Shown here piece after piece: positions 9,352 to 19,410 of a DNA stretch of 64,000 nucleotides. A program made the translations under genes and the position numbers. Position 1 is the stretch's first letter. Each line of letters starts with the position of its first letter. This DNA is from Alistipes muris. Lineage in GTDB: Bacteria; Bacteroidota; Bacteroidia; Bacteroidales; Rikenellaceae. Below the pieces are notes generated by a model that saw only the letters and a list, made by a program, of their open reading frames with translations, searched no databases and was not told where the DNA came from. Where the stretch lies: assembly GCF_943193205.1 (NCBI RefSeq), contig NZ_CALPDD010000006.1, forward strand, positions 1 through 64,000. Reading direction: 5' to 3'.

Positions 9352-10467
9352 CTAACGGGTCTCGAACAGCGCGCCGATGACCGCGTCCGACACTAAGAAG
9401 CGTTCGGGCGGAATGCTGAGCCGTTCGTCCGTCAGCCGGACCATCCCCGAGGGGGCCATCCGGCGGGCTTCCTGTTCCAGCTTTGCAAGCCGCTGCTTCC
9501 CGAACAGACGCCCGGCTTCGGCCAGTTCGATTCCCTCGGCCGTGCGCAGGCGTGTCAGCAGGTATTCATTGAAGCGGTCGCAGTCGGTCAGCACCTCGCG
9601 TCCGGCCGCTTCTCCGGCTGCGTAGCGGTCGACCGACGCGGCGTTCCAATGGCGCTCGCAGCCGTCGTAGGAGTGGGCCGCAGGACCGATGCCCAAGTAT
9701 TTCTCGCCGTGCCAGTAAGCCGAATTGTGGCGCGCCCGCCGTCCCGGCAGGGCGTAGTTCGAGACTTCGTAGTGTTCGTATCCGGCGCGGGTCAGCGTTT
9801 CGTGTACGAGCCGGAATTCTGTTTCGCTCACCTGCTCCCCGACGGGTGCGAATGCTCCCCGTGCGGCCCGGCGGCCGAACGCCGTATCGGGTTCGACGGT
9901 CAAATGGTATGCCGAAACATGTTCGGGTTCCAGCGCCAGCACGCCGTCGAGCGAGCGGCGCAGCGAATCGCCGCCGAATCCCGGCACACCGAAAATCAGG
10001 TCGACGGTCAGGTTGCCGAATCCGGCCCGGCGGGCCGCCGCAACCGCTTCGCGTGCCTGGGCGGCGGTGTGGCGGCGGTTCATCAGCCGCAGGCAGGCAT
10101 CGTCGAGCGACTGGATGCCGATGGAAAGGCGGTCGATGCCCGCCTGGCGCAGCGCTTCCAGATAGGGCCCGTCGAGGTCGTCCGGATTGGCTTCGAGGGT
10201 CGTTTCCTCCACAGCCGTGCAGTCGTAAAGGTCGGCCGCGCGGGCCAGCAAGTCCCTGATTTGCTGGGGCGTGAGCAGCGACGGGGTGCCGCCGCCGAAA
10301 TAGCGGGTGCGGACCGGTTCGCCGCCCAGGTAGCCGCGCCGCGTTTCCAGCTCGCGGTGCATCGCCGCCAGCACGTCGTCCATGCGCCGCAGGTCGGCGC
10401 TTTTGTAGAAGTCGCAGTAGGCGCAGATGCGTTTGCAGAACGGTATGTGGAAATAGAGGCCTGCCAT
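9352..10467 (-). CDS. hemW: Radical SAM heme chaperone HemW
   Basis: The 371-aa protein begins MAGLYFHIPFCKRICAYCDF. The CX3CX2C cluster (C11, C15, C18) followed by D-F is the HemW form of the radical SAM motif rather than that of the true HemN oxidase. A glycine-rich SAM-binding segment (RYFGGGTPSLL) follows near residue 57, and a HemN_C-type C-terminus is present. HemW binds heme and is thought to deliver it to respiratory proteins. It is transcribed alone, and a -7 box lies only 7 bp before its ATG, which suggests a very short leader. Confidence 0.88.
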   Translation of the reverse strand: MAGLYFHIPFCKRICAYCDFYKSADLRRMDDVLAAMHRELETRRGYLGGEPVRTRYFGGGTPSLLTPQQIRDLLARAADLYDCTAVEETTLEANPDDLDGPYLEALRQAGIDRLSIGIQSLDDACLRLMNRRHTAAQAREAVAAARRAGFGNLTVDLIFGVPGFGGDSLRRSLDGVLALEPEHVSAYHLTVEPDTAFGRRAARGAFAPVGEQVSETEFRLVHETLTRAGYEHYEVSNYALPGRRARHNSAYWHGEKYLGIGPAAHSYDGCERHWNAASVDRYAAGEAAGREVLTDCDRFNEYLLTRLRTAEGIELAEAGRLFGKQRLAKLEQEARRMAPSGMVRLTDERLSIPPERFLVSDAVIGALFETR

Positions 10468-10474
10468 AGATTAT

Positions 10475-10482
10475 CAAATTTA
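10475..10482 (-). promoter_or_regulatory. -7 promoter box of hemW
   Basis: Perfect TAAATTTG on the minus strand ends 7 bp before the ATG. Transcription would start within a few bases of the start codon, giving a nearly leaderless mRNA. Confidence 0.6.
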
Positions 10483-10781
10483 CGAAAAAATTCCGTACTT
10501 GGTGCGCTCTTCGGCCGAAAAAGCGAGCCGGGCCGCAAAAAGCGCATCCGTTTTCGGCGGATTATTTGCTGTACGGGAAGCGGGCGGCCATGCCGGGAAC
10601 CTTTTCGACAGGCCCGGCGCTGTGCCGAATGCGGCCGGAGCGGGAAAGCCGTGCGATTGCCGGACTGCCCGGAGAAGCCCCCGAACGCGTTATGAATGAA
10701 CCGGATAACCGATGCCGGAAAAATAATGGGTATTTTTCGGAATTTTCATTGTTATTTTTTTCACAAGTATGAAAGTTTTTC
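10483..10781. other. Intergenic region between divergent hemW and pckA
   Basis: About 300 bp without a supported gene. Apart from the hemW -7 box at its left edge and the pckA promoter at its right edge, no repeat or RNA was recognised. Confidence 0.5.
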
Positions 10782-10789
10782 TACCTTTG
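10782..10789 (+). promoter_or_regulatory. -7 promoter box of pckA
   Basis: Perfect TACCTTTG 75 bp before the pckA ATG. It lies downstream of the upstream in-frame start candidate at 10,769, so that longer start is ruled out. The -33 element is poor (TTC about 19 bp upstream). Confidence 0.65.
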
Positions 10790-10864
10790 CGTCGGAAAAA
10801 CGCAGGCGCCCCTGCCGGGCGCCGTCATGCAGGAAATAGGTTTAATTCTAAAAATAAGTTAGTT

Positions 10865-12472
<1,608 letters not shown>

Positions 12473-12500
12473 GACTTTTCGTAACACATAATTTTTGGAT

Positions 12501-12540
12501 GCTTCCGGTCGCTCTTTCGGGCGGCCGGAAGTGCTTTTTT
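12501..12540 (+). terminator. Intrinsic terminator of pckA
   Basis: A stem with CTTCCGG and CCGGAAG arms around a short loop is followed by six T residues, 28 bp after the pckA stop. Confidence 0.85.
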
Positions 12541-12551
12541 GGGGAAATAGC

Positions 12552-12770
12552 CTTGCAGATGCTGGACGCAGCGCACGGCGAAGCCGTAGGCCCGGTTGGT
12601 TCCGTTCAGCGGCCGCACGTCGCCCGCGCGGAAGAACAGGTAGCCCGCATTGTGGTTGCCGGCGTAGTAGGACGACGAGCACCAGACATTGCCCTCCGTG
12701 CCGACGTACGTCAAGGCTCCCGTCGAGTTGTGGCGGTAGCCCGTAGCAGGGCTTAAGCAATCGCTCGGAT
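12552..12770 (-). pseudogene. Isolated FISUMP/lectin-fold C-terminal fragment
   Basis: The reverse frame reads SPATGYRHNSTGALTYVGTE, then a WCSSS segment, and ends RAYGFAVRCVQHL. This is the C-terminal FISUMP-type module of many Bacteroidetes surface proteins, and its Tyr/Asn/Arg-rich tract resembles variable regions of diversity-generating retroelement targets. No stop follows the tail: the frame runs on through the pckA terminator. The sequence upstream of 12,770 shows no recognisable domain or signal peptide. It is best read as a stranded fragment. No reverse transcriptase lies in the window. Its tail is nearly identical to the fragment at the left window edge. Confidence 0.5.
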
Positions 12771-12951
12771 GAATGACGGAAAAATGCTCAATGTTTTCTG
12801 CCAGACTGGGATGTATAGCTAACGGCGTGCTGAATCGTTTCAGCGGCTTGTTAAAACGTTTTAGCCTCTTCGGCCGTATGCCGTCAGCGGATTGCTGAAT
12901 CTGCACAACCGCGCTGGCGGAAGCCGTGACCTCCGCCACTCCGGGTTGCGG

Positions 12952-13569
12952 CTATTTTTTGGGCTTGAAAATCCGGCAGCCGATGGAGACGCCGATTTTG
13001 TTGGGGTACCATTCGGACGAACCGTTGAACGGGTCGGGGTGCTTGGGCTGGACGGGGCGGTGGGGGTACATGTCGATTTCGCCGTCGAAACTATATCCGT
13101 TGTAGTGGCTGTCCATCCATGCCCAGCCCAAAAAGGCGTCGACGAGCCAGCGCTCGCAGAATTGGTATTCGTAGCCCACGCACAAACCGATCATCATGCC
13201 GTAGCCCTTGCAATAGCGGTTCTCGAACTTGATGCTTCCGTGTGCCAGGTAGGGCTTCGACATGTCGAACGCCATCATGCCGAGGTTGGCGCCCAAGTAC
13301 CAGCCGCGGCTGTGCTCCTTGAAATAGCGGCGGTATTCGCCCATGAGGATGCCGAACTTCATGTGCTTGCCGTTGATGGATTTCCACGGCGAGACCACGA
13401 TTTCGGTTTGCAGGGTCGATTTGGGTGAGATGGCGAACTCCACGGCGGGATTGATGACCCCCGCCAGCGCATAGAGCCCGTTGAGTTTGACGTATCCTTG
13501 TGCGGCGGCACTCCTGGAGCCCAGCAGGGCGGGCAGAAACAGGAGCAGCAGAGCGGTGTATTTTTTCAT
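12952..13569 (-). CDS. DUF3575-family outer-membrane protein
   Basis: The 205-aa protein has an N-terminal signal peptide (MKKYTALLLLFLPALLG, cleavage near AAAQG). Alternating aromatic-rich beta-strands follow, including RRYFKEHSRGWYLGANLGMM. The pattern matches DUF3575 proteins, small predicted beta-barrels common in Bacteroidetes outer membranes. Function is unknown. It lies 70 bp beyond the end of frr on the same strand but is separated from it by a hairpin, so it is probably a separate unit. Confidence 0.75.
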   Translation of the reverse strand: MKKYTALLLLFLPALLGSRSAAAQGYVKLNGLYALAGVINPAVEFAISPKSTLQTEIVVSPWKSINGKHMKFGILMGEYRRYFKEHSRGWYLGANLGMMAFDMSKPYLAHGSIKFENRYCKGYGMMIGLCVGYEYQFCERWLVDAFLGWAWMDSHYNGYSFDGEIDMYPHRPVQPKHPDPFNGSSEWYPNKIGVSIGCRIFKPKK

Positions 13570-13593
13570 GCGGCAGGCGTATCAGTATGAAAA

Positions 13594-13620
13594 CGGGCGG
13601 AACGCGAAGATTCCGCCCGC
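13594..13620 (-). terminator. Hairpin after frr
   Basis: A 9-bp perfect stem (CGGGCGGAA/TTCCGCCCG) lies 20-46 bp past the frr stop on the minus strand. The T-run is short, so termination strength is uncertain. Confidence 0.55.
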
Positions 13621-13639
13621 AGACTGGTGACCGGAGAGA

Positions 13640-14197
13640 CTATACGGTCATGATTTCCTTTTCTTTCTTGTTGAGCGTGTCGTCGAGCAGCTTGGTGAAC
13701 TTTTCCAGCAGCTTCTGCGTCTGGGTTTCGCCGTCCTTCGATTCGTCCTCGGGCATGCCCTCCTTCTGCGCTTTCTTGAACGCTTCTACCGCGTCGCGGC
13801 GGGCGTTGCGGAAACTGATGCGGGCTGTTTCGGCTTCGGAGCGCACCTGCTTGACCAGCTCCTTGCGGCGGTCTTCGGTCAGCGGCGGAATCGACAGCCG
13901 GATTTGCTCGCCGTTGTTCGAGGGGGTCAGACCGATGTTCGAGTCGACGATGGCTTTCTCGATGGTGCGGATCATGTTCTTGTCCCACGGCTGAATCAGG
14001 ATGGTCTTGGCGTCGGGCACGGTGACGCTGGCCGCCCCCGAAACAGGCACCTGCGAACCGAAGTAATCGACCATCACGCCGTTGAGCACGTTGGGCGACG
14101 CTTTGCCTGCGCGCACGTTGAGCAGTTCTTCTTCGAGGTGGTCGAGGGCTTTCTGCATCCGGACGGAGGCGTCGTTGAGAATGGTTTTGGTATCCAT
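13640..14197 (-). CDS. frr: Ribosome recycling factor
   Basis: The 185-aa protein has the normal RRF length. It starts MDTKTILNDASVRMQKALDH and has the conserved RAGKASPNVL near residue 31 and the RKELVKQVRSEAETARISFR stretch of domain I. Together with EF-G it splits the post-termination ribosome in the cytoplasm. The open frame extends upstream to 14,530, but that part is the tlpA gene read out of frame, so the start is taken at 14,197. It lies 11 bp after the thioredoxin-like gene and downstream of pyrH, a pyrH-frr grouping widely conserved in bacteria. Confidence 0.95.
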   Translation of the reverse strand: MDTKTILNDASVRMQKALDHLEEELLNVRAGKASPNVLNGVMVDYFGSQVPVSGAASVTVPDAKTILIQPWDKNMIRTIEKAIVDSNIGLTPSNNGEQIRLSIPPLTEDRRKELVKQVRSEAETARISFRNARRDAVEAFKKAQKEGMPEDESKDGETQTQKLLEKFTKLLDDTLNKKEKEIMTV

Positions 14198-14208
14198 GAT
14201 TGTGTGTG

Positions 14209-14769
14209 TTATTGATTCAGTGTCTGTTCGATGGCTTCGACAAGCCGCCCGAATTCGTCCGCTTCGTAGCCCACCGACGAAAGCTCGATTCTGCCGTCGC
14301 GGCCGATGAGGATGTTGCGCGGGATGTGGTTCGAGGCGTAGCGGTCGTAGACGCTTCGCTGCGGGTCGAGCCCCATGGGGAAGTTGTAGCCCTGCTGTTG
14401 GCGGAAAGCCGCCACGGCTTCGCGGCCCTCGCCGCGGGCGATGGGCAGGAAGATGAAGTCTTCGCCTACGAAACGGTCGATGACGTCGGCTTGCACGCGT
14501 GCAAGCTCCTGCCGGCAGGGCGGGCACCACGTTGCCCAGAAGTTGAGCAGAACCACCTTGCCGCGCAGGTCGGAGAGGGTGACATGGGAGCCGTCGAACA
14601 TTTCGACCGTGAAGTCGGGGGCCGTGTCGCCCGGCTTGACCAATGCGGCGGGGTCGGCCGGGGCGCTGTCGGGGCGGCTGCCGTCGGGCAGCAGCAGGAT
14701 GGCCGCGGCGATGGCGGCTATCAGCGCCAGCATGATCCAGAGTTGCTTGTTGCTCTTTTTGGTTGCCAT
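14209..14769 (-). CDS. TlpA-family membrane-anchored thiol-disulfide oxidoreductase
   Basis: The 186-aa protein has one N-terminal membrane segment (about residues 10-27) followed by a thioredoxin-fold domain. The active site is WATWCPPC with C82 and C85. The domain also has TVEMFDGSHVTLSDLRGKVV, typical of TlpA/ResA proteins, and probably reduces or isomerises disulfides on the periplasmic side. Its insertion between pyrH and frr is unusual for the textbook operon, but the 11-bp spacing to frr suggests co-transcription. Confidence 0.85.
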   Translation of the reverse strand: MATKKSNKQLWIMLALIAAIAAAILLLPDGSRPDSAPADPAALVKPGDTAPDFTVEMFDGSHVTLSDLRGKVVLLNFWATWCPPCRQELARVQADVIDRFVGEDFIFLPIARGEGREAVAAFRQQQGYNFPMGLDPQRSVYDRYASNHIPRNILIGRDGRIELSSVGYEADEFGRLVEAIEQTLNQ

Positions 14770-14856
14770 TTCGTTAGGTGAAAGGTGAAAAGTGAAAGGT
14801 GCGGCGGGGAACCGGAGTTCTTTGGCAAGCCGGGCTATGCCGCGCCCGGGCGGGCC

Positions 14857-15564
14857 CTATGGTTTTACGAGCGTGCCCACCTTTTCTCCGGCAAGGACCC
14901 TGCCCAGGTTGCCGGGAGTGTCCATGTCGAAGACCACGATTTCCAGCCCGTTCTCGCGGCAGAGGGTGAACGCCGTGAGGTCCATGACCTTGAGCCGTCG
15001 GTCGAGCACTTCCTCGAACGTGATTTCGTCGAACTTCGTTGCGGCGGGGTCCTTCTCCGGGTCGGCCGTGTAGACACCGTCGACGCGCGTGCCTTTCAGC
15101 AGAACGTCGGCTTCGATTTCGATGCCGCGCAAGGCCGACGCCGAATCGGTGGTGAAATAGGGGTTGGAGGTGCCGCCCCCGATGATGACCACGCAGCCCG
15201 CTTCCAAGTACTCGATAGCCCGCGCCTTGGAGAAGTATTCGCCGATGGGCTCCATGCGGATGGAGGTCAGCACCTTGGCGCGCACGCCGTTGTCCTCCAG
15301 CGCCGACTGGAGCGCCAGCGAATTGATGACCGTGGCCAGCATGCCCATCTGGTCGCCCTTGACACGGTCGAAGCCTTTCTTGGCCCCCGTCATGCCGCGG
15401 AAGATGTTGCCGCCGCCGATGACGATGCCTATCTGCACGCCGCTTGCGGCCGCTGCCTTGATTTGCTCCGCGTAGGATTGCAGCACCTCGGGCGAAAGCC
15501 CGTATTTCTGCTGGCCTTGCAGCGATTCGCCGCTCAGTTTCAGAAGTATGCGCTTGTATTTCAT
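14857..15564 (-). CDS. pyrH: UMP kinase
   Basis: The 235-aa protein has the normal length and opens MKYKRILLKLSGESLQG, the amino-acid-kinase phosphate-binding region. GIVIGGGNIFRG (near residue 46) and FTTDSASALRGIEIEADV further on are hallmarks of bacterial UMP kinase. It phosphorylates UMP to UDP in pyrimidine nucleotide synthesis. It heads the pyrH-tlpA-frr minus-strand group. An 87-bp gap to tlpA contains tandem GGTGAAA-like units. Confidence 0.95.
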   Translation of the reverse strand: MKYKRILLKLSGESLQGQQKYGLSPEVLQSYAEQIKAAAASGVQIGIVIGGGNIFRGMTGAKKGFDRVKGDQMGMLATVINSLALQSALEDNGVRAKVLTSIRMEPIGEYFSKARAIEYLEAGCVVIIGGGTSNPYFTTDSASALRGIEIEADVLLKGTRVDGVYTADPEKDPAATKFDEITFEEVLDRRLKVMDLTAFTLCRENGLEIVVFDMDTPGNLGRVLAGEKVGTLVKP

Positions 15565-15585
15565 CTTTCTGTGCCGTTTGTCGGA

Positions 15586-15593
15586 CGAAGATA
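15586..15593 (-). promoter_or_regulatory. Candidate -7 box of pyrH
   Basis: Minus-strand TATCTTCG, one mismatch from TAnnTTTG, lies 22 bp before the pyrH ATG. Confidence 0.45.
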
Positions 15594-15643
15594 CGAATTT
15601 TTATTCGATTTTTGCAGGGTTCGCGGTTTTTCGTTGGCTGCGG

Positions 15644-16510
15644 TCAGGGAAGCCGGAACGTGAAGACTACGGGATAATGGTCCGAAAGATAGGCCGCACC
15701 GTAGCCGTCGCGCAGCGTTTCGAGGGCGGGGCCGGAGACGTTGCGGCAGAAGATGTGGTCGATGACGATGTTGCCCGGAGCCGAACCGAACCCGTTGAAA
15801 GTCCCCCGGCGGTCGGTCGGGTCGGCGATGTCGCGGGCGATTCGGAGCTGTTCTTTCAGCGGCGCCAGGTCGGGGTGGGCGGCGTCGGTGTTGAGGTCGC
15901 CGCCGACGATGACCGTCGCGCCGTCCGGAATCCGCTCCCGGACGAAGTCGGCGACCATCCGTGCCGATTCGCGGCGGGCGGTTTCGCCCATGTGGTCGAA
16001 ATGGGTGTTCAGATAGTAGAATTCCTTGCCTGTGGCCTTTTCGCGCAGCTGTGCCCATGTCACGGTGCGGTTGCAGGCCGCATCCCACCCGCGCGATACC
16101 TGTCCGGGGGTCTCGCTCAGCCAGAAAGTGCCCGACGCCGGAACGTCGAAATAGTCGCTGCGGTAGAAGATGGCCATGATTTCGCCGCTCTCGGCTCCGT
16201 CGTCGCGGCCGACGCCGATGCGGGCGAACTGCGGGCAGTGGAGTTCGAGGTAGCGCACCTGGTCGATTTCGCCCTCCTGGATGCCGATGACCGAGGGACT
16301 TTGATGCTCGATCATGTCGAGCACGGCTTCGCGGCGCTTGGTCCAGCGGCAGGGCCCGTCCTGTTCGGCGGCGCTGCCCTGGCGGATGTTGAAACTGATA
16401 AGTTTGATTTCGCCGGCCGGGAGCGTGTAGGCGATTGTGCGGGGCCGGGGCGCGCACGAACCGAAAAGGGCGATTCCCCCGAGCAGAAGAAGCCGGAAAG
16501 CCTGTTTCAT
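15644..16510 (-). CDS. Endonuclease/exonuclease/phosphatase-family lipoprotein
   Basis: The start at MKQAFRLLLLGGIALFGSCA gives a 288-aa lipoprotein with a clear lipobox (LFGSC). EEP-superfamily motifs follow: ISFNIRQGS, the metal-binding VIGIQEGE near residue 75, YYLNTHFDHMG, VIVGGDLNTD and the C-terminal YLSDHYPV. Such secreted Bacteroidetes proteins hydrolyse phosphodiesters or phosphate esters, and the substrate cannot be told. It is a monocistronic gene with its own promoter. An upstream in-frame ATG at 16,537 lies in the promoter and is not used. Confidence 0.85.
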   Translation of the reverse strand: MKQAFRLLLLGGIALFGSCAPRPRTIAYTLPAGEIKLISFNIRQGSAAEQDGPCRWTKRREAVLDMIEHQSPSVIGIQEGEIDQVRYLELHCPQFARIGVGRDDGAESGEIMAIFYRSDYFDVPASGTFWLSETPGQVSRGWDAACNRTVTWAQLREKATGKEFYYLNTHFDHMGETARRESARMVADFVRERIPDGATVIVGGDLNTDAAHPDLAPLKEQLRIARDIADPTDRRGTFNGFGSAPGNIVIDHIFCRNVSGPALETLRDGYGAAYLSDHYPVVFTFRLP

Positions 16511-16534
16511 GGGTGCAAGGTTTTGAATGATGCA

Positions 16535-16542
16535 CAAATATA
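16535..16542 (-). promoter_or_regulatory. -7 promoter box of the EEP lipoprotein gene
   Basis: Perfect TATATTTG on the minus strand, 24 bp before the ATG at 16,510. Confidence 0.6.
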
Positions 16543-16728
16543 GCGATTTTTCGGCTATCGGAAAAGGGTCCGCGGCCGATTTTGCCGAAGTCGGGCGTCC
16601 GGCGATTTCCTGCGAGGGAATGCAGGAAAGTATGCGGTTGGTAAAGAAGATATTTGTTTTTATGCAGACTTGAAAGAATACCTTTCACTTTTCACCTTTC
16701 AACTTTTACCTTCGTTGGAGATAGGCTT

Positions 16729-16797
16729 CGCCGAAGATACTCCGCCTCAACAAAATCCAAACAAGTTTGGTTTTGTATTCGGCTTATTCGTATCTTT
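16729..16797 (+). repeat. 69-bp direct repeat, copy 1
   Basis: Identical over all 69 bp to 16,870-16,938. It contains the inverted repeat CAAAATCCAAAC/GTTTGGTTTTG and ends with TATCTTT, giving a weaker -7 box (TATCTTTA). Between the copies is a related palindrome, GCCAAATAAATTTGGC. The layout suggests members of a dispersed REP-like family. Confidence 0.8.
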
Positions 16798-16869
16798 ACA
16801 GAAGATAGGCTGCGTCTCGGCAATGGCCAAATAAATTTGGCATTGCTCTCGACTTGCGCACTTTGGCTG

Positions 16870-16938
16870 CGCCGAAGATACTCCGCCTCAACAAAATCCA
16901 AACAAGTTTGGTTTTGTATTCGGCTTATTCGTATCTTT
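16870..16938 (+). repeat. 69-bp direct repeat, copy 2, bearing the dxs promoter
   Basis: Exact second copy of 16,729-16,797. Its end plus the next base forms a perfect TATCTTTG box directly before dxs, so the repeat appears to supply the promoter. Confidence 0.8.
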
Positions 16939-16939
16939 G
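16932..16939 (+). promoter_or_regulatory. -7 promoter box of dxs inside the repeat
   Basis: TATCTTTG ends 7 bp before the ATG at 16,947, so the leader would be only a few bases long. Confidence 0.6.
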
Positions 16940-16946
16940 CATATCC

Positions 16947-18821
16947 ATGGCTGCGGATGAATACATATTGCTGAACCGGATCGGTTCGCCGCGCGAGCTG
17001 AAAACACTCACGCAGGAGGAATTACGCACCTATTGCGACGAACTGCGCCGCTATATCATCGGGGAATGCTCGGTCAATCCTGGCCACCTGGCGTCGAGCC
17101 TCGGGGCGGTGGAACTGGCTGCGGCGCTCCACTATGTGTACGATACGCCCGAGGACAAAATCGTGTGGGACGTGGGCCATCAGACCTATGCCCACAAAAT
17201 CATCACGGGACGCCGCGAAGCGTTCCGCAACAAACGCAGGCTGGGCGGAATCAGCGGCTTCCCGCGCATGGCCGAGAGCGAGTACGACGCTTTCGGCGGC
17301 GGCCATGCCTCGGTCTCGATTTCGGCGGCGTTCGGCATGGCCAAGGCGGCCGAACTGCGGGGCGAGAAGCGCAAGGTCGTGGCGGTCATCGGCGACGGCT
17401 CGATGACGGGCGGACTGGCGTTCGAGGGGCTCAACAACGCGGGGGCCAGCAAGAGTACCGACCTGCTGGTCATTCTGAACGACAACAACATGGCCATCGA
17501 CCAGGCCACGGGCGCACTCAAAAATTACTTGCTGAAAATCTCGACTTCGGTCCATTATAACCGGCTCAAGCAACGTTTGTGGGGTGTGCTGTCGCATACG
17601 CCGCGCCTGCTGCGGCTGTGTCAGAAGATGGGCAATGCCGTGAAGCAGGGCGTGCTCAACAACAGCAATCTGTTCGAGAGCCTCAATTTCCGCTATTTCG
17701 GTCCGGTCGACGGGCACAGCCTGCCCGAGCTGGTGCGGACCCTGCGGGCGCTGCGGGCGATTCCGGGACCCAAACTGCTGCACGTGATGACAGTCAAGGG
17801 CAAAGGCTATCTGCCTGCCGAGCACGACAAACCCGTGTGGCACGCGCCGGGACGCTTCAACCCCGAGACGGGCGAACGCATCGTGGCGCAGGGAGCGGCG
17901 GCCCGCTATCAAGATGTGTTCGGCCGGACGCTTGTCGATTTGGCGCAGCTCGACCCTCGGGTGGTGGGCGTGACGCCTGCCATGCCCTCGGGCTGCTCGA
18001 TGAACATGCTGATGCAGGCCATGCCCGAACGCTGTTTCGACGTTGGCATAGCCGAGGGCCACGCCGTCACTTTTTCGGCCGGACTGGCCGCGGCGGGGAT
18101 GGTGCCTTTCTGCAACATCTATTCGTCGTTCATGCAGCGGGCCTATGACAATGTGATTCACGATGTTGCGATACAGAATCTGCCTGTGGTGCTGTGTCTC
18201 GACCGCGGCGGCCTGGTCGGCGAGGACGGAGTGACGCACCACGGACTGTTCGACATGGCGGCTTTCGGGACGGTGCCGTCGCTGACGATTGCGGCCCCGA
18301 TGGACGAACGCGAACTGCGCAACATGATGTACTCGGCCTTGCAGGCGGGAGGGCCCTATATGATTCGCTACCCGCGCGGCAACGGAGCCGGAGCGCCGTG
18401 GCAGGACGAGCCTTTCGAGGTGCTGCCCACGGGCAAGGGGCGCTGCCTGCGCGAGGGCGGCGATGTAGCGCTGCTGACCGTCGGAACGGTCGGCCATGCG
18501 GCGGCGCGGGCTGCCGAACGGGCTGCGGCCGAGGGACTGAGCGTAGCCCACTACGATTTGCGGTTTGCCAAACCGCTCGACGAAGAACTGCTTGCCGAAG
18601 TCGGGTCACGGTTCGCCCGGGTGGTGACCGTCGAGGACGGATCGCTGCGTGGCGGTGTGGGCGAGACGGTCGCGGCGTGGTTCAACAGCCACGGGTTCAA
18701 GCCCTCGGTCCGTTCGCTGGGCGTCGGCGACGAGTGGATCGAGCACGGTACCCCGGCCCAGCTTTACGCCCTCTGCGGCTTCGACGAGGAGAGCATCCTG
18801 CAGGCGATACTTCAGCGATAG
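16947..18821 (+). CDS. dxs: 1-deoxy-D-xylulose-5-phosphate synthase
   Basis: The 624-aa protein has the family's normal length. It shows [18 protein letters not shown] near residue 72, the thiamine-diphosphate motif [16 protein letters not shown] near residue 149 with the matching [24 protein letters not shown] in the middle domain, and a C-terminal transketolase domain. It condenses pyruvate with glyceraldehyde 3-phosphate, the first step of the MEP isoprenoid route and a precursor supply for thiamine and pyridoxal. The start is fixed by the -7 box, since the longer open frame begins upstream of the promoter inside the 69-bp repeat. Confidence 0.95.
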   Translation: MAADEYILLNRIGSPRELKTLTQEELRTYCDELRRYIIGECSVNPGHLASSLGAVELAAALHYVYDTPEDKIVWDVGHQTYAHKIITGRREAFRNKRRLGGISGFPRMAESEYDAFGGGHASVSISAAFGMAKAAELRGEKRKVVAVIGDGSMTGGLAFEGLNNAGASKSTDLLVILNDNNMAIDQATGALKNYLLKISTSVHYNRLKQRLWGVLSHTPRLLRLCQKMGNAVKQGVLNNSNLFESLNFRYFGPVDGHSLPELVRTLRALRAIPGPKLLHVMTVKGKGYLPAEHDKPVWHAPGRFNPETGERIVAQGAAARYQDVFGRTLVDLAQLDPRVVGVTPAMPSGCSMNMLMQAMPERCFDVGIAEGHAVTFSAGLAAAGMVPFCNIYSSFMQRAYDNVIHDVAIQNLPVVLCLDRGGLVGEDGVTHHGLFDMAAFGTVPSLTIAAPMDERELRNMMYSALQAGGPYMIRYPRGNGAGAPWQDEPFEVLPTGKGRCLREGGDVALLTVGTVGHAAARAAERAAAEGLSVAHYDLRFAKPLDEELLAEVGSRFARVVTVEDGSLRGGVGETVAAWFNSHGFKPSVRSLGVGDEWIEHGTPAQLYALCGFDEESILQAILQR

Positions 18822-18941
18822 ACTGCTGCTGCGAAGAACGCGGAAGCGCGAGAGCCCGGACAATTTCCCACGTATTGAAAACTCCGAACCTGCATCGGCG
18901 GCGTAAGTACGGCACCGACAGCGCGTTCGGTGGCCCGAAGT

Positions 18942-18971
18942 TTGTTATTTGCAGGAAAAACAGTATATTCG
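18942..18971 (+). promoter_or_regulatory. Promoter with no protein gene downstream (probable ncRNA promoter)
   Basis: TTG at 18,942-18,944 and TATATTCG at 18,964-18,971 are 19 bp apart, the usual spacing, on the plus strand. The only object downstream on this strand is the structured region ending near 19,397. Confidence 0.5.
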
Positions 18972-18975
18972 CACC

Positions 18976-19397
18976 GTAAAACCCAATGGGTTTCCAGCGT
19001 TCTTGACATATTCGTATCGTTATAAGCGATTGTATCTAAATCTTAAATTCTGGTAAAATTTTTGTCCACAGATACCATTTGCGTCCGGGAGGACGTGTGT
19101 TGTATTTTAGTGGACGAGGTTTACCAGAGCCTGAGATTATAAAATCGGCAGCGTCTTCCTCTTTTTGTGCTCTGCCGGATACGATCGGTCGGCCGGCAGC
19201 GGCGGGAAACTTTGTCTTCACTGTGTGCATGGCAAACGAGAGTTGCGTCACCCTGTCGCTGCACCTACGGTAAAAGGCAGCCATGCCCGGAATGGGGCAG
19301 GTCAAGGCTTGTGTCAGCGCGGCAGCGCCGGACGCGTATCCGCCGTATGGGTGCGGATACATTCGGGCCGGCGCACAGGCTGTCTTTTACCCCTTTT
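18976..19397 (+). ncRNA. Candidate structured noncoding RNA (~400 nt)
   Basis: The gap between dxs and the convergent radical SAM gene folds well on the plus strand. CTGGTAAA pairs with TTTACCAG (about 19,051 and 19,119) and encloses GTCCAC/GTGGAC and a CGTCC-GGGA-GGACG hairpin. CTGCCGG pairs with CCGGCAG (about 19,170-19,200). A 14-bp closing stem (19,269-19,282 with 19,378-19,391) has one G-U pair valid only on this strand. It encloses TGCCC/GGGCA, GCGCCGG/CCGGCGC and GTATCCGC/GCGGATAC. A short T-run follows. No RNase P, tmRNA or SRP signature was recognised. A 108-codon reverse open frame (19,036-19,362) overlaps it and is thought to be incidental. Confidence 0.5.
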
Positions 19398-19410
19398 AAT
19401 ACCCGGAAAA

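Noticed and set aside
19036..19362. 108-codon reverse open frame between dxs and the radical SAM gene
   Set aside because: No domain or promoter; the same DNA forms stems that fit better as a plus-strand RNA, including a strand-specific G-U pair.
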